Assembly: GCF_008629695.1 (NCBI RefSeq) | Contig: NZ_VWSH01000001.1 | Span: 523,990 to 587,989, forward strand | Length of the DNA stretch: 64,000 nucleotides | Direction: 5' to 3' | Source: Taibaiella lutea | GTDB lineage: Bacteria; Bacteroidota; Bacteroidia; Chitinophagales; Chitinophagaceae | Shown: in pieces, positions 8,893 to 17,040 of the stretch | Position numbering within the stretch: position 1 is the first letter of the stretch | Layout: every line of letters starts with the position of its first letter | Translations under genes and position numbers: made by a program | The notes under the pieces: model-generated | Told to the model about the DNA's origin: nothing | Databases searched by the model: none | Seen by the model: the letters and a program-made list of their open reading frames with translations, nothing else

Positions 8893-9117
8893 ATGTACAC
8901 AACATACCATTTATCGTCAGCTCAGGAAATAACGCCAGACATTTTGGAATCAATTAAAGCTACTTTTAAATCGAAGCCAATTACAATAACTGTAGAAGAA
9001 GAAATAGATACGACAACTCATTTAGCCAGTTCTTCTGCAAACAAGGCTATGCTTGAAAAATCATTAAAGCAAGCTAAAAAAGGGAAGTTTATTGAACTCA
9101 AGTCAAAGGACTTATGA
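8893..9117 (+). CDS. Antitoxin of a YoeB-type toxin-antitoxin pair
   Basis: This 74-residue acidic/polar protein directly precedes a YoeB-family toxin and overlaps it by 4 bases (ATGA), the usual antitoxin-first order with translational coupling. The N-terminal half (YHLSSAQEITPDILESIKATF) predicts a short beta strand and helix, as in Phd/YefM-like or related Bacteroidota antitoxins. The C-terminal half (ANKAMLEKSLKQAKKGKFIEL) is a likely intrinsically flexible toxin-neutralising segment, and the 'LxxSLxQAKxGK' pattern is common in these antitoxins. It probably also represses the promoter at 8865. I do not recognise it as classic YefM by motif, so identification rests largely on context. Confidence 0.75.
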   Translation: MYTTYHLSSAQEITPDILESIKATFKSKPITITVEEEIDTTTHLASSSANKAMLEKSLKQAKKGKFIELKSKDL

Positions 9118-9371
9118 AAAAGATTCTTTTTACACCAATAGCTTTTGAACAATACAATGAATGGCAAACTGAAAATAAACAGGTTTTCAACAAAATCAAA
9201 AAGCTGATAAAGGAAACATTAAAAACTCCATTTGAAGGCTCAGGAAAACCCGAACCTTTAAAATATGATTATGCAGGTTGTTGGTCAAGAAGGATTACGG
9301 ACGAGCATAGGCTTATTTATATTGTGAAAGAAGAATGGATAGAAATAATTGCCTGCAAATTTCATTATTAA
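9114..9371 (+). CDS. yoeB: YoeB/Txe-family mRNA endonuclease toxin
   Basis: YoeB toxins cleave mRNA in the ribosomal A site. The product has 85 residues, one more than E. coli YoeB (84). All the catalytic positions of that enzyme are present, shifted by one: Glu47 (E46), Arg66 (R65), His84 (H83) and the C-terminal Tyr85 (Y84). The family pattern GxGKPEPLKYDYAGCWSRRI, then DEHRLIYIV, then ACKFHY is intact, so the toxin should be active. Its start overlaps the antitoxin stop by 4 bases. YoeB copies are often in accessory DNA, but no mobile element is visible next to this pair, which sits between two chromosomal housekeeping genes. Confidence 0.93.
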   Translation: MKKILFTPIAFEQYNEWQTENKQVFNKIKKLIKETLKTPFEGSGKPEPLKYDYAGCWSRRITDEHRLIYIVKEEWIEIIACKFHY

Positions 9372-9440
9372 GTAAGTCCTTAGATGTTTTTCAAAATATT
9401 ATCGCACTCAAATTCTATTACTTGACAGTAACCTAACAAA

Positions 9441-10376
9441 TTAATTCAACCTAAACCCTCTCAGGAAATCTTCTATTTTCATACGTTTCTTTCCTTCGTA
9501 CTGAACATCCAGAGCATAAAGCCATCCGTCCGGTGCAGCAAAACGTAAATAAGTCTTACCGTCAGAGTCAAACGTTCCTGCTTCGGCATTAATTGTTTCT
9601 TTCTCAAACTTAGATTCAAAAATTTTCAATTGCTTATCTGCAAGGAATGTGAAGGCAGCAGGGAAAGGGGAAAGACCTCTTATCAGGTTATGAATAGATT
9701 CCACATCCTTTTTCTTCCAATAAATCTGACAATCTTCTTTGAAAATCTTTGGCGCATGCTTCAATTCTTTATTACTTTCAGGTTGCGGCATTTCAGGAAT
9801 GGAATTATTTACCAACCCATCTATTGTTTTTAAAAGTAAGTCAGCTCCGGCCTGCATCAGCTTCTCATAAACGGTTCCTATGTTATCATCTTCTTCAATG
9901 GCCACTTTTTCCTGCAACAAAATATTACCGGTATCAATCTCATGTTTCAATCTGAAAGTGGTAACACCGGTTTCTGTCTCTCCGTTTATAATTGCCCAGT
10001 TAATGGGTGCAGCACCACGATATTGAGGTAATAAAGATGCGTGTACATTCACAGTTCCCATTGGCGGCATATTCCAAACCACTTCAGGCAGCATGCGAAA
10101 AGCCACTACAATCTGTAAATCAATTTGTAATGCTTTTAAACTTTCAATGAAATCCGGATTCTTTAATTTGTCGGGTTGCAGAAGGGGTAATTGTTGCGAA
10201 AGTGCATATTCTTTGACAGCAGAGGCTTTTAGTTGCATGCCACGTCCGGCGGGTTTATCGGGAGCAGTAACAACGGCAACTATATTATAACCATTTTCAA
10301 TCAATGCGTTCAGTGAAGCAACCGCAAAGTCGGGCGTACCCATAAAAACGATACGAGGGCTAATTTTTGGTGTCAT
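9441..10376 (-). CDS. fmt: Methionyl-tRNA formyltransferase
   Basis: Fmt transfers a formyl group from 10-formyl-tetrahydrofolate to initiator Met-tRNA. The N-terminal catalytic domain shows RIVFMGTPDFAVASL, the folate-binding VNVHASLLPQYRGAAPINWA with the catalytic His, and the TGVTTFRLKHEIDTGNIL segment with the catalytic Asp; the OB-like C-terminal domain follows. The start at 10376 gives 311 residues. The frame is open to 10400, but a perfect TACATTTG box lies at 10381-10388 on the minus strand, between the two. The upstream start would then lie outside the transcript, so the 10376 ATG is preferred. The mRNA is then nearly leaderless. Confidence 0.95.
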   Translation of the reverse strand: MTPKISPRIVFMGTPDFAVASLNALIENGYNIVAVVTAPDKPAGRGMQLKASAVKEYALSQQLPLLQPDKLKNPDFIESLKALQIDLQIVVAFRMLPEVVWNMPPMGTVNVHASLLPQYRGAAPINWAIINGETETGVTTFRLKHEIDTGNILLQEKVAIEEDDNIGTVYEKLMQAGADLLLKTIDGLVNNSIPEMPQPESNKELKHAPKIFKEDCQIYWKKKDVESIHNLIRGLSPFPAAFTFLADKQLKIFESKFEKETINAEAGTFDSDGKTYLRFAAPDGWLYALDVQYEGKKRMKIEDFLRGFRLN

Positions 10377-10380
10377 GCGG

Positions 10381-10388
10381 CAAATGTA
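10381..10388 (-). promoter_or_regulatory. -7 box immediately upstream of fmt start
   Basis: Minus-strand TACATTTG matches TAnnTTTG exactly. Only 4 bases separate it from the fmt ATG, so transcription should begin at or next to the start codon. This decides the choice of start for fmt. Confidence 0.55.
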
Positions 10389-10623
10389 AGATGTTTGCAC
10401 CTGATGTATTCCAGATGTTGAAAAAGAACAAATCGTTAATTGTAAGTTAGAATTTTAACAGATACATCGCAAGAGCAGAACAGTTTTATATCTTGCGGTT
10501 GCTTCATAAAAATATAGTAAAAATTCGCTAATCAAAAATCACTGTGAAATAGTACATTAATTAATTTGACGATATTAGATAAATCAGAATCATTTTATTA
10601 TTTTTACCCCAAAGCAAATTTTT

Positions 10624-11184
10624 ATGACGCAACCTTTGTTGCCTGATGATGACAGGGAGTTATTAGCCGCATTCAAAGAAGAATCGACCCGTGAAAGGGC
10701 TTTTACTCAGATTATTAAAAAATATCAGGAAAAATTATATTGGCATGTCAGGAGAATGGTTGTAAACCACGATGATGCAAATGACATTCTTCAAAACGTA
10801 TTTATTAAGGTCTGGAATTATCTGGATAATTTCAGGGAAGAATCGAATTTATATACCTGGCTTTACAGAATTGCAACAAATGAATCTCTGACTTTTATAG
10901 AAAAAGAAAAGAAAAGAGCCTCATTGTCCCTTTCAGACCACGAATCCGGTTTATCCAATAAGTTACAGGCCGAAAAAGGCTTTGATGCAAATAAGCTGGA
11001 GTGGAAATTGCAACAGGCTATTCAAAGTCTGCCGGAAAAGCAAAGAACTGTTTTTTTGCTAAGATATTATGACGAAATGCCTTACGAAAAAATGTCGGAA
11101 GTTCTCGAAACATCAACCGGCGCTTTAAAAGCCTCTTATCATCATGCAGTTAAGAAGGTTGAGGAATTTCTGAAACAGGATTAA
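10624..11184 (+). CDS. ECF-type RNA polymerase sigma factor
   Basis: The 186-residue protein has the two-domain ECF layout. Region 2 spans about residues 22-95 and contains YWHVRRMVVNHDDANDILQN followed by VFIKVWNYLDNFREES and the promoter-melting TWLYRIATNESL. Region 4 is at about 130-184, with SLPEKQRTVFLLRYYDEM and the helix-turn-helix SEVLETSTGALKASYHHAVKK. It heads an operon-like run: 35 bases to a single-pass membrane protein and a further gene for a Spy-like periplasmic protein. This arrangement (sigma, membrane regulator, periplasmic sensor/chaperone) suggests control of an envelope or metal stress response. The membrane protein is the natural anti-sigma candidate, which is inference. 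Confidence 0.92.
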   Translation: MTQPLLPDDDRELLAAFKEESTRERAFTQIIKKYQEKLYWHVRRMVVNHDDANDILQNVFIKVWNYLDNFREESNLYTWLYRIATNESLTFIEKEKKRASLSLSDHESGLSNKLQAEKGFDANKLEWKLQQAIQSLPEKQRTVFLLRYYDEMPYEKMSEVLETSTGALKASYHHAVKKVEEFLKQD

Positions 11185-11219
11185 ACTTCCATTGCCCTTA
11201 TGGGGTCTAAAATGCAATT

Positions 11220-12047
11220 ATGAAAAAGAAAGCAGAAATATTGGAGGAATTAACAACCCTGAAATCCACATTAGGCAACTATGAGGATGAAATACAATTA
11301 TTTCATGTTCCTGAGGGTTATTTTGAATATTTGCCTGGCCAAATTCTTAAAAACATAAAAGCTTCTCAAATAGAGACTGAATTTAATTTAACTATAGATA
11401 AAACAGTACCTTATACTGTTCCGACAGATTATTTTGAGCAATTCGGAAACAATGTTTTACAACAAATAAGAAAGATGCAACCTGTTATCGAAGGCAAAAA
11501 CCAAAGCTTTGATGATATTGGCATGATGGAAACTTATCAGTTGCCTGACGGTTTTTTTGCTTCTTTTGAACAGAATTTATATAAGAAATTAGGCATTCAG
11601 CAAGATAGCGATATAGAAGAAACCGAAACAATTTCTCCTTTATTGGCATCTTTAAAAGATAAAACAAGTTATACAGCACCTCACACTTACTTTAACGCAA
11701 TCGATTTTTCAGAAAAGATTCAACGCAAAACAATTGAAAGAAAAGTCATAGAACATCCTTCTGTAAAAAGTATTAAATGGGCAAGATGGGCTGCAGCAGC
11801 TTCTATTATTCTGATATTTTTTGTTGGCGGTTTTAGATTTTTAAGCCCTGATAATACAATATCATCTGAAGCTAAATTTGAAAAAAGCCTTGCTCAGATT
11901 CCTGAAACACAAATCAGGGAATGGCTTTCCAATAACATTGACGAAACAGACATTAACAGCTTAAGTGCAAGCCTGCTAAATTCAAAAGACCTGAAAACGA
12001 AACAGGCTCTTGAGAATATTACGGAAGATGATATTGAGGCTTATTAA
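11220..12047 (+). CDS. Single-pass membrane protein with four VPxxYF repeats, candidate anti-sigma factor
   Basis: The 275-residue protein has no signal peptide. The N-terminal ~185 residues should be cytoplasmic, one membrane helix is at about 189-207 (WARWAAAASIILIFFVGGF), and ~65 residues follow in the periplasm. The cytoplasmic part has four copies of a short motif of hydrophobic-(V/L/A)-P-x-x-(Y/F)-F with a following helix: HVPEGYFEYL at 29-38, TVPTDYFEQF at 66-75, QLPDGFFASF at 107-116 and TAPHTYFNAI at 152-161. Spacing is 37, 41 and 45 residues. It follows the ECF sigma gene closely and precedes the Spy-like gene. Topology and context fit an anti-sigma regulator, but no ZAS zinc motif (HxxxCxxC) is present. 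Function is inferred. Confidence 0.7.
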   Translation: MKKKAEILEELTTLKSTLGNYEDEIQLFHVPEGYFEYLPGQILKNIKASQIETEFNLTIDKTVPYTVPTDYFEQFGNNVLQQIRKMQPVIEGKNQSFDDIGMMETYQLPDGFFASFEQNLYKKLGIQQDSDIEETETISPLLASLKDKTSYTAPHTYFNAIDFSEKIQRKTIERKVIEHPSVKSIKWARWAAAASIILIFFVGGFRFLSPDNTISSEAKFEKSLAQIPETQIREWLSNNIDETDINSLSASLLNSKDLKTKQALENITEDDIEAY

Positions 12048-12096
12048 GCAATTCAGTTTAACCAGACCAATAAAACAGATTAAAGAAATACAAAAC

Positions 12097-12510
12097 ATGC
12101 TAAAAAGATTTTTTTCATTAATATTATTAATAACTGCGTTTAGTTTTTCTATACATGGTCAGGAAAAGGCAACACCAAATCCTGAGATTAGAAAATTAAG
12201 AATTGCATTTATTACAGATAAAATGAGCCTGACACAGAACCAGATGCAACAATTCCTTCCCATTTTCACCAGCTATTCAGATGAATTATTATTTCAAAAA
12301 AGGGCAATAAAGGCTTTGGAAAACAATCCGAATAGCCAATATGTGGTAGAACAACGCCAAAAGCTGGAACAAAAAATGGTGGAAATAAAAGGAAGATACA
12401 AGGACAGATTTTTGAGGATCATTTCTGCACAACAACTTGCCGCAATGTATAAAGCAGAAAGTGAGTTCAAACAATTCCTGATAGAATATTTAAAGAAAAA
12501 CGGAAAATAG
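12097..12510 (+). CDS. Spy/CpxP-like small periplasmic protein
   Basis: Starting at 12097 gives 137 residues with a clean signal peptide, MLKRFFSLILLITAFSFSIHGQ; an open upstream extension to 12010 overlaps the preceding gene and is unlikely. The mature part is all-helical and charged, with LRIAFITDKMSLTQNQMQQFLPIF and a C-terminal KDRFLRIISAQQLAAMYKAESEFKQFL. This 'helix of ~30 residues ending in LTxxQ' pattern resembles the LTxxQ repeats of Spy/CpxP proteins (MSLTQNQ and ISAQQ). Such proteins are periplasmic chaperones or metal/stress sensors. It is the third gene of the sigma operon and ends at a strong terminator. It could close a feedback loop on the sigma factor, which is inference. Confidence 0.7.
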   Translation: MLKRFFSLILLITAFSFSIHGQEKATPNPEIRKLRIAFITDKMSLTQNQMQQFLPIFTSYSDELLFQKRAIKALENNPNSQYVVEQRQKLEQKMVEIKGRYKDRFLRIISAQQLAAMYKAESEFKQFLIEYLKKNGK

Positions 12511-12523
12511 ACTAAATCAAGAT

Positions 12524-12567
12524 AAAAAAGATGCCTGTTGCTAAACTTTGCAACAGGCATCTTTTTT
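12524..12567 (+). terminator. Strong terminator of the ECF sigma operon
   Basis: Perfect 18-bp arms at 12524-12541 and 12550-12567 enclose an 8-base loop. The descending arm ends in a run of seven T. Confidence 0.85.
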
Positions 12568-12734
12568 TATGTTCCTTTCCAAAACTCTACATCAGGATGT
12601 ATTTAGGTCTAATTATTTGGTTACTATACTATATTATCGTTATTATTTTATAATTTAGACCCATCTTTATCGAAATATTACGAGTCTTAATACATAACCA
12701 TCGTTAATATTATTCCAAATTATCCCCAATAAAA

Positions 12735-15179
12735 ATGAAACAGCTAATTCTATTTTTATCATTTTTTGTTGCAACGCTCAGTGTAAGAGGTCAGGCTTTT
12801 AATTTTGAACTTACAGGAACCCCCTTAAATACTACAGGTTGGATTAGTACCGGTTCAGGTACTGCGATCGGCGATCTTTTTCAGCTTACCTCCAATACTT
12901 CCAATCAGGCGGGTTCTGTTTATTATGGGACGCCTCAAAATCTAACCAATTGTTCGCAGTTTACTGTAACATTTGATTTCAGAATTACGCTTAGCTCTGC
13001 GCCAACGGCAGATGGAATAGCTTTTTATTACATATCTAATCCGCCAACAGGTTTCACAACAGGCGGTGGTTTAGGATTGCCATCCAATCCCAATGGCTTG
13101 GTATTGCTTTTGGATACTTATGATAATGATGGCACCCCGGCTCTTAACCCATTGGTGTCTTTGCGTAAATATGACGGAACTGTTCCGAATTATGTTGAAG
13201 GCTCCACTACGGGACAATTGGCACCGGACGCAACAGGATTATCTTTTATCACAAACGGTAACTGGCATACATGTGTATTGACTTATTATTTCGGAGCAAT
13301 TACAGTTGCATTTGATGGTAATCCGCCGGTAATATCAACAACTACAACATTAAGCTTAAGCGGAGGTTATTTTGGATTTAGTGCAGGAACAGGCGCTTTA
13401 TGGGCAAAACATGACATTAAAAATGTGTATGTCACCGGCGCACCGGAACCTGCTCCACCAGCAGGAACTGACGTAACTTATTGTCAGGGTAGCGTTTCCG
13501 CACCTTTAACAGCGGCAGGAACTAATTTAAAATGGTACACAGTGCCCACAGGAGGTACAGCATTACCATCTGCGCCAACACCAAGCACAGCAGTAGCAGG
13601 TACATTCAACTGGTATGTAACACAAGGCATACCTGATTGCAATATTGAAAGCTTGAGAGATACCGTAATTGTAACTATTAACCCTAAACCGGTAGCACCA
13701 ACTATTTATGTTCCGCCATATTGCTCCGGTCAGACAGGATCGCCGATAACAATAACTGCCGGCACCAATGTTTTATGGTATGATTCTGCTATTGGAGGGA
13801 CAAGTAGTGCTGTAATTCCTGTTGTAAATACTGCAAATGCAGGTAATACCACATGGTATGTAACGCAAACTTCTGCATTGGGTTGCGAAAGTGACAGAGC
13901 TGCTGTTACGGCAACCGTAAGACAAAGTCCTGTAGCAGATTACACATTCAATTTCGGTTTTAGCTGTAGCAGCGATACGGTTCACTTTCAGAATACGACT
14001 ACAAATGGTACTTCATATTACTGGGACTTCAATGATGCTCAAATCAGCAATGACACAAACCCGACGCATATATATGCTGCTCAAGGCACTTATAACGTAA
14101 AACTAAGAGCCTTGAATGCTTATTGTAAAGACAGTGTAACAAAACCCGTAGTAATTGCACATAGTGTTCAGGCAGATTTCACACCTTCGGCAGATATAGT
14201 TTGTGAAGGTAGCCTTGTTTCATTCACCAATAATTCCAATGTAACGACAGTTAACGGAATCGGACCTGTTTATTACTGGTATTTTGGAGATGGCTCCCAA
14301 TCTGTTTTACAAAACCCGGGTTATACTTATACTACGCCGGGCAGCTATCAGGTAATGCTTGTTGCCCAAAACGGCATCCCATGTACAGATACTGCTTATG
14401 CAACTATTTCGGTTGATTCGTTACCAACTCTTAAATTTAAAATAAATGATACAGCCGTATGTAAAGGCACTCCGGTGGTAATTACTGCTCAATATGTGCA
14501 AAGCGGCTTAAATGATCTGACATGGAATTTCGGAGACACACCTGATCAGATTTCTGATGTGGCAAAACCTGTTACACATGCATATGACCAGACAGGCGTT
14601 TATACTGTAACAGCAACAGCCGATTACCGTGCATGTCCTGATGAGGTTAAAACGGCAACGGTTACTATTAAGGCTGCACCCCATTTGGATCTCGGCCCCG
14701 ATACTGCTATTTGCTTAGATGGCACAGCTTATATACTGTCTGATGCTATTAATGCAGCAAATCCGGCTGCAACATGGCTATGGAGCAACGGAGCAACTAC
14801 CTCATCCATCGAAGTGAAACATGAAGGCACATACACGGGTACCGTTACAATTGACCAATGCTCTACCTCCGATGTGATAGAAGTTAAAAAGGATTGCTAC
14901 ATAGATATTCCGAATTCATTTACGCCGAATGGCGATGGTGTGAACGATTATTTCCTTCCACGTCAGCTTCTATCTTCTGGTGTGGTTGGCTTCAATATGA
15001 ATATCTTTGACAGATGGGGACAAAAAGTATTTGAAACTGCTAATTCAAACGGACGTGGATGGGATGGTAAATTCAATGGTAAAGACCAACCGAATGGTGT
15101 TTTCATTTATGACATAAAAGTGTTTATGAAAAACGGCCGCACCGAACAATATACAGGAAACGTTACTTTATTAAGATAA
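12735..15179 (+). CDS. T9SS type B protein with L-type lectin-like, Ig-like and PKD domains
   Basis: An 814-residue exported protein. The signal peptide is MKQLILFLSFFVATLSVRGQ. Residues about 20-235 form a legume/L-type lectin-like beta sandwich (ADGIAFYYISN, GGGLGLPSNPNG, LLLDTYDND, FSAGTGALWAKHDIKNVYV). Then come two Ig-like modules starting TYCQGS and PYCSGQ with the WYxxxTGG pattern. At least three PKD-type modules follow (YYWDFNDAQ, YYWYFGDGSQ, TWNFGDTPD). The gliding-motility-type sorting tail has the full NGDGVNDYF loop and ends in GNVTLLR. It is expected to be a large cell-surface carbohydrate-binding adhesin carried by the type IX system. It is monocistronic, with a hairpin after it. 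Confidence 0.88.
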   Translation: MKQLILFLSFFVATLSVRGQAFNFELTGTPLNTTGWISTGSGTAIGDLFQLTSNTSNQAGSVYYGTPQNLTNCSQFTVTFDFRITLSSAPTADGIAFYYISNPPTGFTTGGGLGLPSNPNGLVLLLDTYDNDGTPALNPLVSLRKYDGTVPNYVEGSTTGQLAPDATGLSFITNGNWHTCVLTYYFGAITVAFDGNPPVISTTTTLSLSGGYFGFSAGTGALWAKHDIKNVYVTGAPEPAPPAGTDVTYCQGSVSAPLTAAGTNLKWYTVPTGGTALPSAPTPSTAVAGTFNWYVTQGIPDCNIESLRDTVIVTINPKPVAPTIYVPPYCSGQTGSPITITAGTNVLWYDSAIGGTSSAVIPVVNTANAGNTTWYVTQTSALGCESDRAAVTATVRQSPVADYTFNFGFSCSSDTVHFQNTTTNGTSYYWDFNDAQISNDTNPTHIYAAQGTYNVKLRALNAYCKDSVTKPVVIAHSVQADFTPSADIVCEGSLVSFTNNSNVTTVNGIGPVYYWYFGDGSQSVLQNPGYTYTTPGSYQVMLVAQNGIPCTDTAYATISVDSLPTLKFKINDTAVCKGTPVVITAQYVQSGLNDLTWNFGDTPDQISDVAKPVTHAYDQTGVYTVTATADYRACPDEVKTATVTIKAAPHLDLGPDTAICLDGTAYILSDAINAANPAATWLWSNGATTSSIEVKHEGTYTGTVTIDQCSTSDVIEVKKDCYIDIPNSFTPNGDGVNDYFLPRQLLSSGVVGFNMNIFDRWGQKVFETANSNGRGWDGKFNGKDQPNGVFIYDIKVFMKNGRTEQYTGNVTLLR

Positions 15180-15200
15180 GAACCAATATTTTCATATTAC

Positions 15201-15228
15201 ATGGCTGCTCAAATTAACGGGCAGCCAT
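15201..15228 (+). terminator. Hairpin after the lectin-like protein
   Basis: ATGGCTGC (15201-15208) pairs with GCAGCCAT (15221-15228) over a 12-base loop and is followed by TGTTATTTT. Confidence 0.65.
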
Positions 15229-15264
15229 TGTTATTTTACAGCTAATATTTCGCATCTTTGTTAC

Positions 15265-16386
15265 ATGCTTAGAATTGGTTTTGACGCAAAACGGGCCTTC
15301 CTGAATAATACCGGATTGGGCAATTACAGCAGATCGGTAATCGAATCCTTATCCTTGTATTTTCCCGGAAACAGCTATCTTCTTTATACAACCAAACTCA
15401 AAGACAACAATAGAACTAAAGGTTTGCTCAATAAAGAAAATATAAGCATCCGCACTCCAAAATCCCCCTTCCTGAAATCGTGGTGGCGCAGCAGGTTCGT
15501 GGTAAGGCAATTAAAAAAAGACGGAGTCAATATTTATCATGGATTAAGCCATGAATTACCCATTGGCATTCAAAAAACAGGCATCAAAACCGTTGTAACA
15601 ATTCATGACTTGATTTTTTTGAGATATCCTCAATATTATAAACCTGCCGACAGAAAAATATACAAATTGAAATTCAGGAATGCATGTAAACATTCCGATA
15701 AAATCATTGCCATAAGCGAACAAACAAAACGAGACATCATTCATTTTTTCGGAACCGACAGTTCAAAAATTGAAGTTGTATATCAGAGTTGCGATGCTTC
15801 TTTTTCGGAGAAAAGAAATGAGGAAAACCTGTCCTGTATAAAGACAAAATATCAATTGCCCGATGATTTCATTCTGAATGTGGGAACTATCGAAGAAAGA
15901 AAAAATGCACTTTTAATTGCCAAAGCATTAAAACAAACTACTTCCGAAATTAAACTGATACTGATCGGAAAAGAAACGAAATATGCGGCGCAATTAAAGT
16001 CGTTTTTAAAACAGGAACAATTAGAACATCGTGTCATCTTCCTGCAAAATGTGGATTTCCGCGACTTGCCCGCAATTTATCAGCTCGCAAAAGTTTTTGT
16101 TTATCCCTCAGCATTTGAAGGTTTTGGTATTCCTGTATTAGAAGCCCTTTATTCAGGCACCCCTGTAATTGCTGCCACAGGCTCCTGCCTTGAGGAAGCG
16201 GGTGGTCCTGATAGTATATATATATCGCCCGATGATGAAACAGCACTTGCAAAAGCCATCGATAAAATCTTAAACGATACCGCACTTCAGACAAAAATGA
16301 CAGAAGAAGGCAAAATGTATGCTTCCCGTTTTACAGAAGAAGCACATGCAAGGAATATAATGAAGGTTTATGAAAGCTTGGTTTAA
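15265..16386 (+). CDS. GT4-family glycosyltransferase
   Basis: The 373-residue product has the two-Rossmann GT-B layout: an N-terminal MLRIGFDAKRAFLNNTGLGN acceptor loop, a central hinge after FILNVGTIEERKNALLI, and a C-terminal donor domain with VYPSAFEGFGIPVLEALYSG, where the Glu-x7-Glu pair (EGFGIPVLE) binds the nucleotide-sugar. This is the mannosyl/rhamnosyl-type GT4 pattern with no signal peptide, so it acts on the cytoplasmic face. CATCTTTG at 15253-15260 ends only 4 bases before the ATG, suggesting a nearly leaderless transcript. No other glycan gene adjoins. Donor and acceptor are unknown. Confidence 0.88.
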   Translation: MLRIGFDAKRAFLNNTGLGNYSRSVIESLSLYFPGNSYLLYTTKLKDNNRTKGLLNKENISIRTPKSPFLKSWWRSRFVVRQLKKDGVNIYHGLSHELPIGIQKTGIKTVVTIHDLIFLRYPQYYKPADRKIYKLKFRNACKHSDKIIAISEQTKRDIIHFFGTDSSKIEVVYQSCDASFSEKRNEENLSCIKTKYQLPDDFILNVGTIEERKNALLIAKALKQTTSEIKLILIGKETKYAAQLKSFLKQEQLEHRVIFLQNVDFRDLPAIYQLAKVFVYPSAFEGFGIPVLEALYSGTPVIAATGSCLEEAGGPDSIYISPDDETALAKAIDKILNDTALQTKMTEEGKMYASRFTEEAHARNIMKVYESLV

Positions 16387-16489
16387 TACCTGCTGAAATC
16401 AAAAATTACTTGTAATTTACTGCACACCCGCTTTTAGAATATTTCATTGGAAAATGTAATACTTGCATCAATACATAAAAGCATTTACC

Positions 16490-16497
16490 TATATTTG
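16490..16497 (+). promoter_or_regulatory. -7 box for the Cys-rich/MbnP-like/peroxidase locus
   Basis: TATATTTG matches TAnnTTTG exactly and lies 19 bases upstream of a TTG codon at 16517. It would make any start further upstream (such as TTG at 16463) fall outside the transcript. It is the only convincing promoter box before the four-gene run. Confidence 0.5.
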
Positions 16498-16516
16498 CCA
16501 AGTAAAAAAACATTCA

Positions 16517-16918
16517 TTGAAGTCCCCGAAGTACATATTATTTTTACTGTTAGCATTGTTTCTGATATCAGAACCCGCTCTTTCGTTTGCATGTTGCAGC
16601 GCTGTAAAAGAACGTACAGGTAATAATGAAGCAAAAAGTTGCTGCAAAAAAGAAAACGCTGCAGCAACCGGTAAAAAATGCAGTTGCTGCAATAAGCCTT
16701 CAAAGAATAAGAAGAAAAGTTGCAGAGATTGTAATGACTATTGCCATTGTGCAACTTCGGTTTCAGGTTATGCCTTAATAAGCCATTCATTCACACAGGA
16801 AAATGAGGTTTCATTTTTCAGCGTTAAGAATACCTATAACAATTACCCGTTTCAGTTTGCTTCTTTAAATTTTGCATCTATCTGGGTGCCTCCTAAAATA
16901 GCAACAATCCACATATAG
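16517..16918 (+). CDS. Exported cysteine-rich small protein upstream of an MbnP-like gene
   Basis: No ATG is available; a TTG start at 16517 gives 133 residues with a clean signal peptide (MKSPKYILFLLLALFLISEP). An alternative TTG at 16463 adds 18 residues but lies before the -7 box. The mature N-terminal half holds eleven cysteines, in the order ACC, SCC, KCSCC, SCRDC and YCHC, interspersed with Lys. This looks like a thiolate metal-binding module, possibly for Cu(I) or Zn. The C-terminal half has no Cys and contains aromatic segments (FFSVKNTYNNYPFQF). I do not recognise a family. Its position in front of an MbnP-like protein and two diheme peroxidases suggests a periplasmic metal-handling role. 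This is inference. Confidence 0.6.
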   Translation: MKSPKYILFLLLALFLISEPALSFACCSAVKERTGNNEAKSCCKKENAAATGKKCSCCNKPSKNKKKSCRDCNDYCHCATSVSGYALISHSFTQENEVSFFSVKNTYNNYPFQFASLNFASIWVPPKIATIHI

Positions 16919-17040
16919 CGCCCCGTTTTTTTGTGTTACAGCCAAACTCTTATTTTGAGTTTGACCTGCGCAACTCATTATTGTGTGGCAACCAGATACA
17001 TCAGGAAAATATTTTCCTTATTTCAATCAAAAATTTAAAG

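Noticed and set aside
10374-10400. fmt starting at 10400
   Set aside because: A perfect -7 box lies between 10381 and 10388, so that start would be upstream of transcription.
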